Below the pieces are notes generated by a model that was not told the origin of the DNA, made no database searches, and worked only from the letters and a program-made list of their open reading frames with translations. Of a DNA stretch of 64,000 nt, positions 16,722 to 26,991 are shown piece by piece. The stretch is from Vallitalea pronyensis (GTDB lineage Bacteria > Bacillota > Clostridia > Lachnospirales > Vallitaleaceae): contig NZ_CP058649.1 of NCBI RefSeq assembly GCF_018141445.1, positions 701,001 through 765,000 on the forward strand, given 5' to 3'. The position numbers were made by a program, and so were the translations under genes. Position 1 is the stretch's first letter; every line of letters begins with the position of its first letter.

Positions 16722-16730
16722 TGCTATAAT
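16722..16730 (+). promoter_or_regulatory. Extended -10 promoter of the tandem-GNAT gene
   Basis: TGCTATAAT is a consensus extended -10. No good -35 is visible (CTTAAA at 16702). It lies in the shared region between the divergent AraC and GNAT genes. Confidence 0.5.
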
Positions 16731-16807
16731 GTTAGAATATTTAAGTTTAAGAAATACAAAAGTAAATACTATTCATAAAATTCACCAAGGTAAGGGGAGA
16801 AAGTATC

Positions 16808-17638
16808 ATGCACATTAACTATAAAAGGGATAATCAATTAGAATATAAACAAAATATACGTAAAGGGTTGGTTGCTTACAATGAAACTTTTGTAAGTGAT
16901 GAACTATCTGAGACTATTAACATTTATGTGTTTGATAGTGATAGATTGGTAGGAGGTTGCCATACAGAACTTGGATGGAATTGGGTGTATATAGAAGAAC
17001 TATGCTATGCAAATCAAGAAATCTTGATAACCATGATGAATGAACTGTATAGAATTTTTAGAGAAAAATCAGAAGGCATTATAGTTGAATTTTATATGAA
17101 CGAGCGTATTAAAGATTTTAAGGTGGCAGGCTTTGAAGTGCTTGGTATCCTTGAAGACAAGCCCATTGGATATGAGTCGCATACACTCATCAATAAAAAG
17201 ATGACGGATGTACCAATCAATCATCATTACAAGCTTGAAATAGCAAATGAAAAACATGAAGTTTACACAAAAATAATAGAAGAACAAGTGAAGGCATACA
17301 ATAAAAAACATAAGATAGATGATGCAAAAATAGAAATGGAGTTCGTGGCATGTGACCAAGAAATAGTTGTTGGTGGTGTATATGGTTATCTGATTCAGGA
17401 TTATTTGTATGTATCTAGACTATGGGTAGATGAAGCTTATAGGGGGAATGATATTGCCACAAAACTTATGAATCTCATTGAAGATGAAGCAAAAGAAAAA
17501 GGCTATAAACATGCCTATTTAGGCACATGTACATTTCAAGCGAAAGGTTTTTACGAAAAGAGAGGCTATAAAGTGAAGATGATTGTTAGTAATTGTCCAA
17601 AGGGTTATGATGATTACACCATGGTTAAGAAAATTTAG
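16808..17638 (+). CDS. Tandem-GNAT acetyltransferase
   Basis: This 276-aa protein is built of two GNAT-like halves. The C-terminal half (about 135-276) is complete, with acetyl-CoA loop YRGNDIATKLMN and the FYEKRGYK strand. The N-terminal half (about 1-125) is a degenerate copy lacking a clear Q/RxxGxG/A loop. AAGGGGAG precedes the ATG. The acceptor substrate is unknown. Divergence from an AraC-GyrI regulator suggests compound-inducible expression. Confidence 0.8.
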   Translation: MHINYKRDNQLEYKQNIRKGLVAYNETFVSDELSETINIYVFDSDRLVGGCHTELGWNWVYIEELCYANQEILITMMNELYRIFREKSEGIIVEFYMNERIKDFKVAGFEVLGILEDKPIGYESHTLINKKMTDVPINHHYKLEIANEKHEVYTKIIEEQVKAYNKKHKIDDAKIEMEFVACDQEIVVGGVYGYLIQDYLYVSRLWVDEAYRGNDIATKLMNLIEDEAKEKGYKHAYLGTCTFQAKGFYEKRGYKVKMIVSNCPKGYDDYTMVKKI

Positions 17639-17782
17639 TAGGTAGTTGTTATTTCATAAAATGTAGTCTTATACATGGGGCAAAAACCCAAAAATAAACT
17701 TTCTAATACCCCTCCACCATCATATATTATGAAATATCTATAAATAAATAGTAATGATCCTTGGATTAGTGAGGTGATTCTT

Positions 17783-18546
17783 ATGATAAACACTACTAAT
17801 AATGTTGAAGAAGTCAACAATAACAATATTGATGAATTAATACGGTTATTCAATGAAGATTACAAGAAACTCTATGCTTGTGCCTTTAGAATGGTTGGAA
17901 ACCACGAAGATGCAGAGGAAGTACTGCAAAATGCTTTTTTAAAAGCGTATAAAAATATACATCAATTTAGAGGGAAGTCTAAACTCTATACATGGGTTTA
18001 TCGTATTGTTTTAAATGAGGGCTATCGGTATTTTGAGTATATTGATAAATTACCTGTCGTTAATTTTTTGGTCGTATCGATTACTCCGAAAAGTATACTG
18101 AAAACTTAATTATTGATGAGATGAGAGAAAAGTGTTTGCAGGCTTTTTTGAAATGCATGCCACAAAAACAAAGAGCTTGCTTTTTACTGAAATCATGTTT
18201 ACAACTAACGAATAATGACATTGGTGAAGTACTAGGTATATCCGAGGGAAATGTTAAGATAACGCTGCATAGAGGAAGGAAAAAGCTGCAAGAGTTATTT
18301 GAAATGCGATGTAACTTAATTGATCCTCAAAAGCCTTGCAAATGTCATTTATGGATAAAATTTATGAGGGATCATCAGCTTCAACTACCAAAAGGTTATG
18401 AACAACCTAAAGCAGACGCCCTTAAAAAAGAGCATTTTAGAAATTTATCTCTACTAAAAAAAATAGATTATCTATACACAGTTGAGGCTAAAATAAATAA
18501 AGATACTTTCATGGAACATCTAAAAAAAGTTGCAAAGATTTTGTAA
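17783..18546 (+). pseudogene. ECF-type sigma factor split by a frameshift
   Basis: The first part (17783-18109) carries sigma region 2 (FNEDYKKLYACAFRMVG, DAEEVLQNAFLKAYK) and the second (to 18546) region 4 (LTNNDIGEVLGISEGNVKI, HRGRKKL) plus a Cys-containing extension of about 70 aa. The frames meet at a run of six T (18064-18069). Adding one T would restore NFFGRIDYSEKYTENLIIDEM and join both halves. The start is ATG 17783 behind GAGGTG. It may be a real pseudogene, a homopolymer sequencing error, or slippage-controlled expression. No anti-sigma gene with membrane segment follows. Confidence 0.75.
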
Positions 18547-18614
18547 CCCTTTCATGCAATTGGGTGTCTAAAAGAGTGTGAAACCAATTAATAATCTTAA
18601 GGAGGACACTTAAA

Positions 18615-19061
18615 ATGAAAGAAAAAATAGTTGGACCATGTGGTATTGATTGTTTTAACTGTGAAATGTACGAGGACAATGTAACAAAGACATTTCAAAA
18701 AAGGATATCTGCCTTGACAAATATACCGGCAGAAAAAATTGTCTGTAAAGGATGTGTAGATGGAAATCAATGCTTATTCTTGCACTTAGAAGGAAAGACC
18801 TGTAAAACACTTGCTTGTGCCAATGAAAAAGGGGTGGATTATTGCTATGAATGTGATATTTTCCCATGCGATTATCTAATGCCCCTTGCGGATAGAGCAG
18901 ATAAATTTCCTCACAACATAAAACTATATAACTTATGTTTAATAAAGAGAATAGGTCTTGAAGCATGGAAGGAACAAGCAGCAGACATTAGAAAAGTATA
19001 TTTTACTAAGAAATTGACTATTGGGGATGGTGGCAAAAAGACTACAGAGAAAAAAGATTAG
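18615..19061 (+). CDS. DUF3795 Cys-rich protein
   Basis: This 148-aa cytosolic protein has the family pattern CGIDCxxC near the start, CxGC, and CYECDIFPCDY, giving about 10 cysteines that probably bind metal or an Fe-S cluster. DUF3795 has no established function. AAGGAGG precedes ATG 18615. It follows the broken sigma factor and precedes a methyltransferase, without obvious functional link. Confidence 0.85.
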   Translation: MKEKIVGPCGIDCFNCEMYEDNVTKTFQKRISALTNIPAEKIVCKGCVDGNQCLFLHLEGKTCKTLACANEKGVDYCYECDIFPCDYLMPLADRADKFPHNIKLYNLCLIKRIGLEAWKEQAADIRKVYFTKKLTIGDGGKKTTEKKD

Positions 19062-19187
19062 AAATGAATACTAAAAATGAGTGTAGAATCAAGATTAGAT
19101 CATATCTGTATGGATCATGAGATTTACAGAGGATCAATACAATAAGGATTAAATAATATAACTAAAATTGAGCAGGAGGATGAGGGT

Positions 19188-19991
19188 ATGGATTTATATG
19201 AAACATCAGCTCTATTTAATCAAAACATGTCACAACAACAGCAACACAAGTTGATGAATTTTTATAAACAGGTATTTAAGGATTATCCGATAAAGACCAT
19301 TCATGATTGTTCCATTGGAGCAGGAGGAACGACGTTACCTTTGGCTAAGCTTGGTTATAACCTATCGGGTTCTGATTTAAGTGAATCCTTATTGAATAAG
19401 GCAAAAGAAAATTTCAAAGCAGCTGGCTATGATATTGAACTTTATGTTTCTGATTTTAGAACGTTACATAGGGTGTTACCATTCACCTATGATTGCATCA
19501 TGTCAACAGGTAATTCCCTGCCTCATATTAACAATGACGATATTAGAAATTTTGTAAAAAGTATATCCTGTAAGATCAATAAAAATGGACTATTTTTTAT
19601 TGATCTTAGAAATTGGGATAAACTTTTAAAAGAAAGACCCATTTTTAATGCACGAGACCCATTGGTTATGTCTGAAAAGCAGCATACAAGTCTCTATCAG
19701 ATATGGAATTGGCATGACGATCAATCCGTCGATTTTATTTTTGCCACATCAACAGATAAAAATGGTCAACATGAGAGTATATCCTTTACTCAAGCGCCAC
19801 CTTACTATCCTTTAAGATATAAGGATTATAAAAAGATTTTAAACGATCATCATTTTGAAATAAAAGCTTGCTTTGACGTTGATTATTTATGGATGAGTGC
19901 CAAAAAACAAAACAATAGCGTACCAAAAGATTTCGAAAAAGATTTTTGGCAAATAAACTGGTATGCTATTCTTGCTCAAAAAGTTGCATGA
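19188..19991 (+). CDS. Class I SAM-dependent methyltransferase
   Basis: This 267-aa protein has a Rossmann fold with SAM-binding motif I (DCSIGAGGTTLPLAKLG), acidic motif II (SGSDLSESLL), and a post-I region DCIMSTGNSLPHI typical of glycine/sarcosine-type small-molecule methyltransferases. AGGAGG precedes the ATG. The acceptor is not identifiable. Confidence 0.85.
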   Translation: MDLYETSALFNQNMSQQQQHKLMNFYKQVFKDYPIKTIHDCSIGAGGTTLPLAKLGYNLSGSDLSESLLNKAKENFKAAGYDIELYVSDFRTLHRVLPFTYDCIMSTGNSLPHINNDDIRNFVKSISCKINKNGLFFIDLRNWDKLLKERPIFNARDPLVMSEKQHTSLYQIWNWHDDQSVDFIFATSTDKNGQHESISFTQAPPYYPLRYKDYKKILNDHHFEIKACFDVDYLWMSAKKQNNSVPKDFEKDFWQINWYAILAQKVA

Positions 19992-20115
19992 TGGATTTAA
20001 TGCATACTCATTATAATAAACTCAAAATAAATCCATTGTGAACAAAGTTATTCAGTATGGCAATATCAACTGTTAAGATGCAAATTATACATGGAAACAA
20101 TAAGGGGAATATAAA

Positions 20116-21786
20116 ATGACTAGCATAAAAAAGATAAGTGTACTGTCAATAATCGTTATCATAAGCTTTTTATGTGTATGCTGTGATCATAACAATGAAG
20201 AAAGCATGACGTATGAAACTTACGCTAATGCTTATTACACCATTCAATACCCATCCTATTGGCTAACATCTGAAGTAGACGATACGGTAGTCTTTTCAAA
20301 AGCTGATAACCCATTCACCATGACCGTGAGGGCAGCTCGTTCTCATGGCAGTTATTTTCAAGAGAGTATTGATACAATTAAAGAAAATATGAAAGCTGAA
20401 GCATGTATTGTTGGTGGAAATAAGGGCTATAAATTTGAAGGGGAAGAGGATGATAATGTTTCCTATACGTTTTATTATGTACAGGAAAAAGATATGTATT
20501 TTGAAATTAAATTTGAATATCTTGTCGATGACGATGATGATTATAAATCCTTGATGGACCACATAAAAAACACCTTTACATTTAATGACTTTGCCACTGT
20601 GGACGCATTAAACCGTAGTCCAAAAGTGAATGGTAATAGAGATGCCCAGTGGTTGGCTGATATTGAATTTGTATTGGAAAAGCTGCCTCAATATCATAAA
20701 AATTTATTCTTTAAACAAGCAGAAGAAAAGTTTTTAGCTCATGGGAATCGAATTAAAGACAATATATCTTCACGAACAGATCATGAATTAATCGTTGAAA
20801 TCAGTCGATGGATAGCTGCCATAGGTGATTCACATACATCATTTGTGTTTAATAGTGAAGGCTTATATCCTTTTAGATTTTATTATTTTAGCGATGGTGT
20901 TTATTTAGTAAACTCCTCGCCTGAATATCAAGCATATATTGGTCTAAAACTAAAGGGGATTAATGAGAAAAGCGTTGCAGATTTAATAAAGTTATTTCGA
21001 CCGGTCATTTCTCATGAAAATGAATCTTGGTTTAAAATGAAATTTGCAAATTATATCGTTCTTACAGAAGTTCTAAATGGATTAAATATCACCCAGTCCC
21101 AAAGTGCGAATTTTATATTTATGTATAAAAATGGTCATGAAAAAAATGTTGAAGTTAAACCCACTCGATCGAAGATACAGCATAGAACAGCGGATAAATC
21201 TGAAAAAATGTTATATCTAAAAAATACGAATGAAAATTATTGGTATGAATTTTTAGAAGAAGAGAAACTAGTATACTTTCAATACAATCGATGTGAAAAC
21301 ATGGAGGAAATATCATTTTCAGTCTTTAATGAGGAACTTTTTAACTTTATTGATAGCCATTCTATTCATAAATTAGTGGTTGATTTAAGACATAATGTTG
21401 GAGGGTCATCCTATATATTGGACCCATTCTTTGCTGAACTTAAAAAAAGAAAAAGTTTAGACCAATCTAATCAATTATTTGTAATCATTGGAAGAGATAC
21501 CTATTCCTCTGCCATATTAAATGCTGTAACTTTTAAGAATGAGACAAATGCCACCTTTATTGGAGAACCAACAGGGGGTAAACCGAATCACTATGGACAA
21601 GTTCAAATCATGGAGTTAAGTAACACCAATACTAAACTTCCTTACTCAACAAAATATTTTACACCTTCAAGGGAAGACACAGATTCCATTATGCCAGATA
21701 TTCTTGTGGAACCTAACGCAGATGATTATTTTAACAACATCGATTCAGCTATGGTAAGAATATTAGACGTTAATGCGTTTGATTAA
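20116..21786 (+). CDS. Secreted S41-family (tail-specific) peptidase-like protein
   Basis: This 556-aa exported protein begins with a signal sequence rich in Cys (possible atypical lipobox before CDHNN near residue 24), then an N-terminal region (about 35-155) resembling PsbP/lipid-anchored domains. The C-terminal S41 core (about 370-545) has LVVDLRHNVGGSS, the GRDTYSSAILNAV segment with the likely nucleophile Ser, and GEPTGGKPNHYG. Such proteins cleave extracytoplasmic substrates. No PDZ domain is obvious. AAGGGGA precedes the ATG. Confidence 0.8.
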   Translation: MTSIKKISVLSIIVIISFLCVCCDHNNEESMTYETYANAYYTIQYPSYWLTSEVDDTVVFSKADNPFTMTVRAARSHGSYFQESIDTIKENMKAEACIVGGNKGYKFEGEEDDNVSYTFYYVQEKDMYFEIKFEYLVDDDDDYKSLMDHIKNTFTFNDFATVDALNRSPKVNGNRDAQWLADIEFVLEKLPQYHKNLFFKQAEEKFLAHGNRIKDNISSRTDHELIVEISRWIAAIGDSHTSFVFNSEGLYPFRFYYFSDGVYLVNSSPEYQAYIGLKLKGINEKSVADLIKLFRPVISHENESWFKMKFANYIVLTEVLNGLNITQSQSANFIFMYKNGHEKNVEVKPTRSKIQHRTADKSEKMLYLKNTNENYWYEFLEEEKLVYFQYNRCENMEEISFSVFNEELFNFIDSHSIHKLVVDLRHNVGGSSYILDPFFAELKKRKSLDQSNQLFVIIGRDTYSSAILNAVTFKNETNATFIGEPTGGKPNHYGQVQIMELSNTNTKLPYSTKYFTPSREDTDSIMPDILVEPNADDYFNNIDSAMVRILDVNAFD

Positions 21787-22011
21787 GGAATCTTATCAAA
21801 AGCTAAGAAGGATGGCGAATTCATATACTTTAAGAAAGAAATCTAAGTAGTGTGTGCAAATAGAGAGCTTATGTTTAAAAAATATTGCATATTAATAATA
21901 AAAGTTGTTGCAAGAATAAAAACAGTATACAATAGGATGTAAACGACATGATGTAAGAAAACCACTAAATACAAGTTAAGAAAGTTATGCGAGAATGGAG
22001 GAAGCAATATA

Positions 22012-22716
22012 ATGAATGGCAAATTACGTTGGCTAGGGTTATCATTTGTTGAATTTACAACAGCTGATGGTAAAGTGATTTATTTTGATCCCTGGGTAAA
22101 AAGCAAAGGTAATCCATCCTGTTTGTTGGAAATTGACGATATAAAATCTGCAGATTTGGTTCTCGTTAGCCATGATCACGAAGATCATATTGGTTCGGCT
22201 TCTGATTTGTGTAAAAACACTGGGGCAATTTTAGGTGGACCAACGGAGACCATGTGGCGATTAATGGATGAAGGGTTACCAAAAGAATTGGTGTCGAATA
22301 GTGGTTCAGGGTATTTAGTAGGTGGTGGTATTGAAATGGATTGGGTAAAAGTTGTGGCAACGCCTGCTCATCATACCTCTAATACTTCTTGTGCCATTGG
22401 TCATATTGTAATAGCTGCTGATGGGACAACGCTCTATCATACGGGTGATACCAGTTTGACTGCTGAAATGGCTATCTATGCACACTTGTATCCATTAGAT
22501 ATAGTTCTTCTTCCAATAGGTGGTGGGGGTACCATGGACGCTCTACAAGCCGCTGAGGCGGTTCGGCTGATGAATCCTAAAAAGGTAATGCCTATGCACT
22601 TTGAATGGAATCCTGAACCATTGAAAGCTTTAGAAGAATTCATAGGGTTATGTACAATGAAAGCTCCGCAGGTGGAAATAATAAGACCCATTTCAAGTCA
22701 ATATATAGATCTATAA
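22012..22716 (+). CDS. MBL-fold metal-dependent hydrolase (UPF0173 type)
   Basis: This 234-aa protein has the metallo-beta-lactamase-fold motif HDHEDH (H54, H56, D58, H59), a further metal His in TPAHHTS, Asp in YHTGDT, and a final MPMHFEWNP. Proteins of the UPF0173/YtkL group are predicted hydrolases of unknown substrate. TGGAGG precedes ATG 22012. Confidence 0.85.
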   Translation: MNGKLRWLGLSFVEFTTADGKVIYFDPWVKSKGNPSCLLEIDDIKSADLVLVSHDHEDHIGSASDLCKNTGAILGGPTETMWRLMDEGLPKELVSNSGSGYLVGGGIEMDWVKVVATPAHHTSNTSCAIGHIVIAADGTTLYHTGDTSLTAEMAIYAHLYPLDIVLLPIGGGGTMDALQAAEAVRLMNPKKVMPMHFEWNPEPLKALEEFIGLCTMKAPQVEIIRPISSQYIDL

Positions 22717-22837
22717 GCCTGTTCTATTAATAGATTTGAAATGGGTTGCAGAATAAAACGAAATGGTAATAAACGGTTACGTTATAATCCTAATGATAAC
22801 GAAGTAGTCTTGAAGCTTAATAATTTAACGAACAAAA

Positions 22838-22875
22838 AATAACCCTATCAATTGAGGTGAAAGGGTTATTTTCTT
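22838..22875. terminator. Bidirectional terminator
   Basis: AATAACCCT pairs with AGGGTTATT. A-rich sequence precedes the stem and T-rich sequence follows it, so it can serve both the MBL gene and the convergent mannanase gene. Confidence 0.7.
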
Positions 22876-22930
22876 TGTCTGTTCTTTTTAATATATTAAG
22901 AAATATAGTTTAGTAAAATGTCTGGTTGAT

Positions 22931-24289
22931 TTAATTGGACAGTTCAAAGAAATCCACATCAATCCATCCCCAATGTTTTCTGATCTCAATTGTATTATGA
23001 CCAGCCTTCAAGTAGACCTGCCCCATATAAGCATCTGTGAAATGACTGGATTGGGGGAACGTTTTATTGCCTATGTTCGTACCATTCACATACACATAAT
23101 TATATTTGACCCCATATGGTGAAGCATATCTGATTTTAAGTTGGCGGTTACCAGGAGATGAAACATTGACCGTTACCACTATGGAATCATTTGTATTATC
23201 TAGGTCTGTTACATATCCCGAACCAGAGTAGCCGGGTCGAGAGGTGCTGATGGTTGTGCCGTTTAAAATTCCGTTTTCTGCTTCTTTTTTAATGAGCTCT
23301 GAAGATGAACTATCAAAAACAGAACAGATCTTAGATGTTTGTTTAAGCCCATTATTGCCATGAACAACAATGTTACCCCATTCCGTCAATTGGCTTCCTG
23401 ACCAATCTGTTGACATATCTAGATATTTCCATGTGTCCCCATTGCCATGCCATGACCATCCAATCCACCCAACACCTTTTTCCTGGCAGTAACGCATGAT
23501 TGTTGCCTCGTCTACATCACCATCTGTATGCCTTAAACCAAATTCCCCAATACAAACTGCAAGGCCTTGGTTAAGAACCCCATCAATATTATGCTTGATG
23601 TCAGTAGCATTGCCACCAGCATATTCATACATATGTATTGAAAACATGGTGTTTTTTTCTGGGTCAGCATTAAAAACTTCTTTTCCTAGGTCGTGAACGG
23701 ACTTAGGATATTGCCCCCATCCTGCACAGTCAATTAATAGCGTATGTTTTAGTTGGGCATTTCTAAGTCTTGGAATAGCTTGCTTATATCCGTTTGCCCA
23801 TCCTTGGCTATCCCAAGTGCCGAACCATTCATTTGCAATGTTGATAATCACCCGATCTTCTTTCCCGACTAAAGCATCTTTCATGGCTATAAAATAATCT
23901 ACAGCATTGGCTAATTTCGTATAATCATCGGAGCCTGTTGCATCATGCACTTCTAATACTGCAATGAGCTTATTTTTTTCACAAATTGACAATAGATTTT
24001 TTACAGTATCGATATCATCATAACTCCATCTATCCCCATTACTAAGAACGATTCTTACCGTATTAGCACCCAAATCTGCAATAGCTTTGATTGCGGTCTC
24101 TTCGTTTCCTTTCCACCAAGTATGAGCGTGATTAATCCCTCGCATCACAAAAGCTTGTCCATTTGCATCCAGCAATGTAGTCCCACTCACTTGAAAACCT
24201 TTAACAGCTGTAGCGCCATTTACGCTGAAACCTCCCATGGTATTTAACGCAAGCATCAATACGAAAAATAAAGTAAATACCTTTTTCAA
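22931..24289 (-). CDS. Secreted GH5 endo-beta-1,4-mannanase with carbohydrate-binding module
   Basis: This 452-aa protein has a signal peptide (about 1-27) and a GH5 catalytic domain (about 28-325) strikingly like Bacillus alkaline mannanases (GINHAHTWW, TVRIVLSNG, VLEVHDATG, SIHMYEYAGGNA). The acid/base is E154 (IANEW) and the nucleophile E249 (IGEFG). A C-terminal CBM6/35-like beta-sandwich follows (about 335-452). It hydrolyses beta-mannans outside the cell. The start codon is TTG (24289-24287) behind a strong AGGAGGT at 24303-24297. It stands alone, with no sugar transporter or regulator beside it. Confidence 0.9.
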   Translation of the reverse strand: MKKVFTLFFVLMLALNTMGGFSVNGATAVKGFQVSGTTLLDANGQAFVMRGINHAHTWWKGNEETAIKAIADLGANTVRIVLSNGDRWSYDDIDTVKNLLSICEKNKLIAVLEVHDATGSDDYTKLANAVDYFIAMKDALVGKEDRVIINIANEWFGTWDSQGWANGYKQAIPRLRNAQLKHTLLIDCAGWGQYPKSVHDLGKEVFNADPEKNTMFSIHMYEYAGGNATDIKHNIDGVLNQGLAVCIGEFGLRHTDGDVDEATIMRYCQEKGVGWIGWSWHGNGDTWKYLDMSTDWSGSQLTEWGNIVVHGNNGLKQTSKICSVFDSSSSELIKKEAENGILNGTTISTSRPGYSGSGYVTDLDNTNDSIVVTVNVSSPGNRQLKIRYASPYGVKYNYVYVNGTNIGNKTFPQSSHFTDAYMGQVYLKAGHNTIEIRKHWGWIDVDFFELSN

Positions 24290-24810
24290 ATGTATGACCT
24301 CCTTTTTTTATTTGAAATGCTTTTGTGATGGATTTAGCAAGGGTTTATTTTACTGCTCTATAAATATTAAGAGCAGTCCCATGCCGTACTCCTTCCTTCG
24401 TAGCATCCTCACAAAAAATATTTCCTTAGTTAGTGACATATGAAACAGATAACCTGATATAAACTTATCGATTGCTTTACAAAAGCGAAGAAATACATGT
24501 TTTTTCAAGCGTTATTTATAATTGAACGTGTTTATACAATTATTTTTAAACATAAACCAATTGGAATATATATAGCATAAATTAAAAAACACGCTATTGT
24601 CAAGTAAAAAAGTACATTATTGGAAAATAATTTGACTAATCAATCTATATAAAATATTTTAATAAATAAAGTTAACGATTAAGTTACAAAACCTTAATTA
24701 AAAAAGCATTATCGTGTAGTAAGCTTAAGATATCATTTAATTACAGGAAATATAATAAACCTGATTATTTTATAGTATAATAAAATTACAATACACAAAG
24801 GAGGAACATT
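24290..24810. other. Gene-free AT-rich intergenic region
   Basis: These 521 bp between the divergent mannanase and VOC genes hold no convincing ORF, RNA motif or long repeat. A TATAAT at 24776-24781 may serve the VOC gene, but no good -35 is visible. The mannanase promoter could not be placed. Confidence 0.4.
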
Positions 24811-25188
24811 ATGATTATTAAGTTTGTCACCATATATGTCAAAAACATGGAAATGTCATTACAGTTTTACAAAAAATTAGGGTTTACAGAGGTGCGTCGA
24901 ATAGACCACATGGAAGGTATGTTAATGGTTTTTCTAAAAGATAGTGAAGAAGGGTTGATAGAACTCATCGAGAATAAGCATAATCCAGTATCGGATAAGC
25001 CTATCAAAGACTCAGTAGTTTCAATTGGTCTATCTGTAAAAGATATCCATCAAACCATCAAGACGTTAAAAGATAATGACATAGAACTCCACAAAGGACC
25101 AATAGAAGTACCAAGTGGTGAGATCATTGCATTCATAAAAGACCCTAATGGTGTTGAGATTGAATTTATTCAAGGGTTTAAGGCTTGA
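24811..25188 (+). CDS. VOC-family (glyoxalase-fold) protein
   Basis: This 125-aa protein has a single VOC domain of paired beta-alpha-beta-beta-beta units, with the ending FIKDPNGVEIEFIQ typical of glyoxalase I-like proteins. The metal-ligand Glu is present in that ending. The substrate is unknown. AAAGGAGG precedes the ATG. It lies 49 nt before the MerR regulator and may be co-transcribed. Confidence 0.85.
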   Translation: MIIKFVTIYVKNMEMSLQFYKKLGFTEVRRIDHMEGMLMVFLKDSEEGLIELIENKHNPVSDKPIKDSVVSIGLSVKDIHQTIKTLKDNDIELHKGPIEVPSGEIIAFIKDPNGVEIEFIQGFKA

Positions 25189-25237
25189 CATTAACGTTAT
25201 GTAAAGGTTTATACTCCTACTAGAGAGGTGAAGTGGT

Positions 25238-26764
25238 ATGCTAAGAATAGGTGAAGCTGCAACAGCATGTGGGGTATCAAACAGAACCTTAAGGCATTGG
25301 GAGGCAGCAGGCTTACTAGAGAGTCATCGTATGGATAATGGCTACAGATATTTTGATAACAAAAACATGATGCGGATTAAGCAAATTATGCTGTTACGTA
25401 AGCTTCGTTTACCCATACAAGATATACAGCGTATCTTCGTAACAGGTGAACTTTCTATCGTCCTTGAGGTACTAACACGTCATGTGGAAGAAACCAATCA
25501 ACAAGCGGATGAACTCAAGGCTTTAGGTGTAGTTCTAAAACGCCTAATTGAGATTGTTAAGTCAAAGCAGAGCTTAGAGAATGTCTTTCAATACCTGAAT
25601 ATCCCAGATCATGCTGCAGCTCTAGAATTGAGAAATGCACTTCAACGAATACTCTCAGAAAGGGAGAAAGCTATGCGTCAACATTCAAGTTATAGCAATA
25701 ATGATATTAGGATTATTCATTTACCCAAGATGGTTGTTGCATCTTATTCTGTCGTGAGTGAAACACCTGAAAAAGATTGCAGGGATATGCTTCACACACT
25801 CGTATTGGAGCATGCATTGCATGAAAAGTCAGGTTTTAGGCACTTTGGTTTTGGGTTTAATGATGATAACAAGAACTATGGCTATGAAATGTGGGTAGTA
25901 ATACCAGATGATTTTGAGGTTCAAGAGCCGTTAATCAAAAAGGTAGTTACACCAGGATTATATGCTGCGTTACCTGCTTATTTAACGATTATTGGAGAAC
26001 GATGGGGTCAACTAAGTGATTGGGTTGAAGATAATGATACTTATAGGTTAGATTGGCGACCAGACGATAATCGTCATTATCTTGAGGAGTGCATGGATTA
26101 TTTTACATTCCACGGAGAAGAAACCAGTGAATCACAAAAGCAACTTGATTTGTTGTATCCAATTGCTAAAATAAGCAAGGACAATCAGACAATAGAAGTG
26201 CATAGGACGTTAGAACCTAAGCGCGTCTTGTTGCCAGAAATCATGCTGGGAGGGTGCATATTTCCCCAGAAAGAAAACACCTTGCTATGGCATAAAAAAG
26301 TACCCTGGTATAAGCTGGCTCAGAACATATATCAGTCAGGAAAAGACTGGATGTCTCGAACAAAAGAAGGCAATAATACCTTTACTTTAGTTTATGGTGA
26401 TGCGTCCTCTGACACGGCATTTTATGCGGATGGTAAAAGAGGTAAGGTTGATCAATGTTTTGCTGCTGTAGAGATGACAAAGTCCTTTGAGAGTTATCCG
26501 GGTGGGTTAGAAGAAAGAAAATTACCTGAGTTAGAATATCTGGTGTTTAGCACTTGGATATCACCAGAACATGTTGGCAATATAAAGCTAAAAAGTAAAG
26601 AGCTTTATATGGCTGCTTCAGAATATATTGCAAATCATCATTGCAAGGTTGACCCTCATTTCTGTCTTGAACGGGAGTATCGTAAAGATGGTAAAATGGT
26701 GGATAAAATCGAATTGTATGTTCCGCTTAGTCATGACAATGAGATAACTAATTATAGTCAATAA
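25238..26764 (+). CDS. MerR-family regulator with two GyrI-like domains
   Basis: This 508-aa protein starts with a MerR winged helix-turn-helix (RIGEAATACGVSNRTLRHWEAAG, residues 2-24 and following wing to about 70), then a coiled dimerisation helix (about 75-140). Two GyrI-like ligand-binding modules follow (about 160-300 and 315-505). BmrR-type regulators bind hydrophobic cations through such a domain and activate efflux genes; a doubled domain is unusual. AGAGGTG precedes the ATG. Confidence 0.85.
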   Translation: MLRIGEAATACGVSNRTLRHWEAAGLLESHRMDNGYRYFDNKNMMRIKQIMLLRKLRLPIQDIQRIFVTGELSIVLEVLTRHVEETNQQADELKALGVVLKRLIEIVKSKQSLENVFQYLNIPDHAAALELRNALQRILSEREKAMRQHSSYSNNDIRIIHLPKMVVASYSVVSETPEKDCRDMLHTLVLEHALHEKSGFRHFGFGFNDDNKNYGYEMWVVIPDDFEVQEPLIKKVVTPGLYAALPAYLTIIGERWGQLSDWVEDNDTYRLDWRPDDNRHYLEECMDYFTFHGEETSESQKQLDLLYPIAKISKDNQTIEVHRTLEPKRVLLPEIMLGGCIFPQKENTLLWHKKVPWYKLAQNIYQSGKDWMSRTKEGNNTFTLVYGDASSDTAFYADGKRGKVDQCFAAVEMTKSFESYPGGLEERKLPELEYLVFSTWISPEHVGNIKLKSKELYMAASEYIANHHCKVDPHFCLEREYRKDGKMVDKIELYVPLSHDNEITNYSQ

Positions 26765-26771
26765 GAATACA

Positions 26772-26816
26772 TGGACAATCCCTCTTAGACACAATAGAAG
26801 AAGGATTGTCCATTAT
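26772..26816 (+). terminator. Rho-independent terminator
   Basis: TGGACAATCC (26772-26781) pairs perfectly with GGATTGTCCA (26803-26812), followed by TTATTTTA. It ends the VOC-merR transcript. Confidence 0.7.
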
Positions 26817-26991
26817 TTTATAGGGGAAGAAAGCCATGATGGTTCCATAGGTTTTGGAACGTAAATCCTTTAATACTCATAAAAATAGCATCTTAAGAAA
26901 TTCGTAAGAAATCCTTTAATAATCCGTTAAGCAATTCCAGTTTTTTTCAGGTAAACTGGATTAAAGAACAAAGATGATAGGAGGATTTTTT

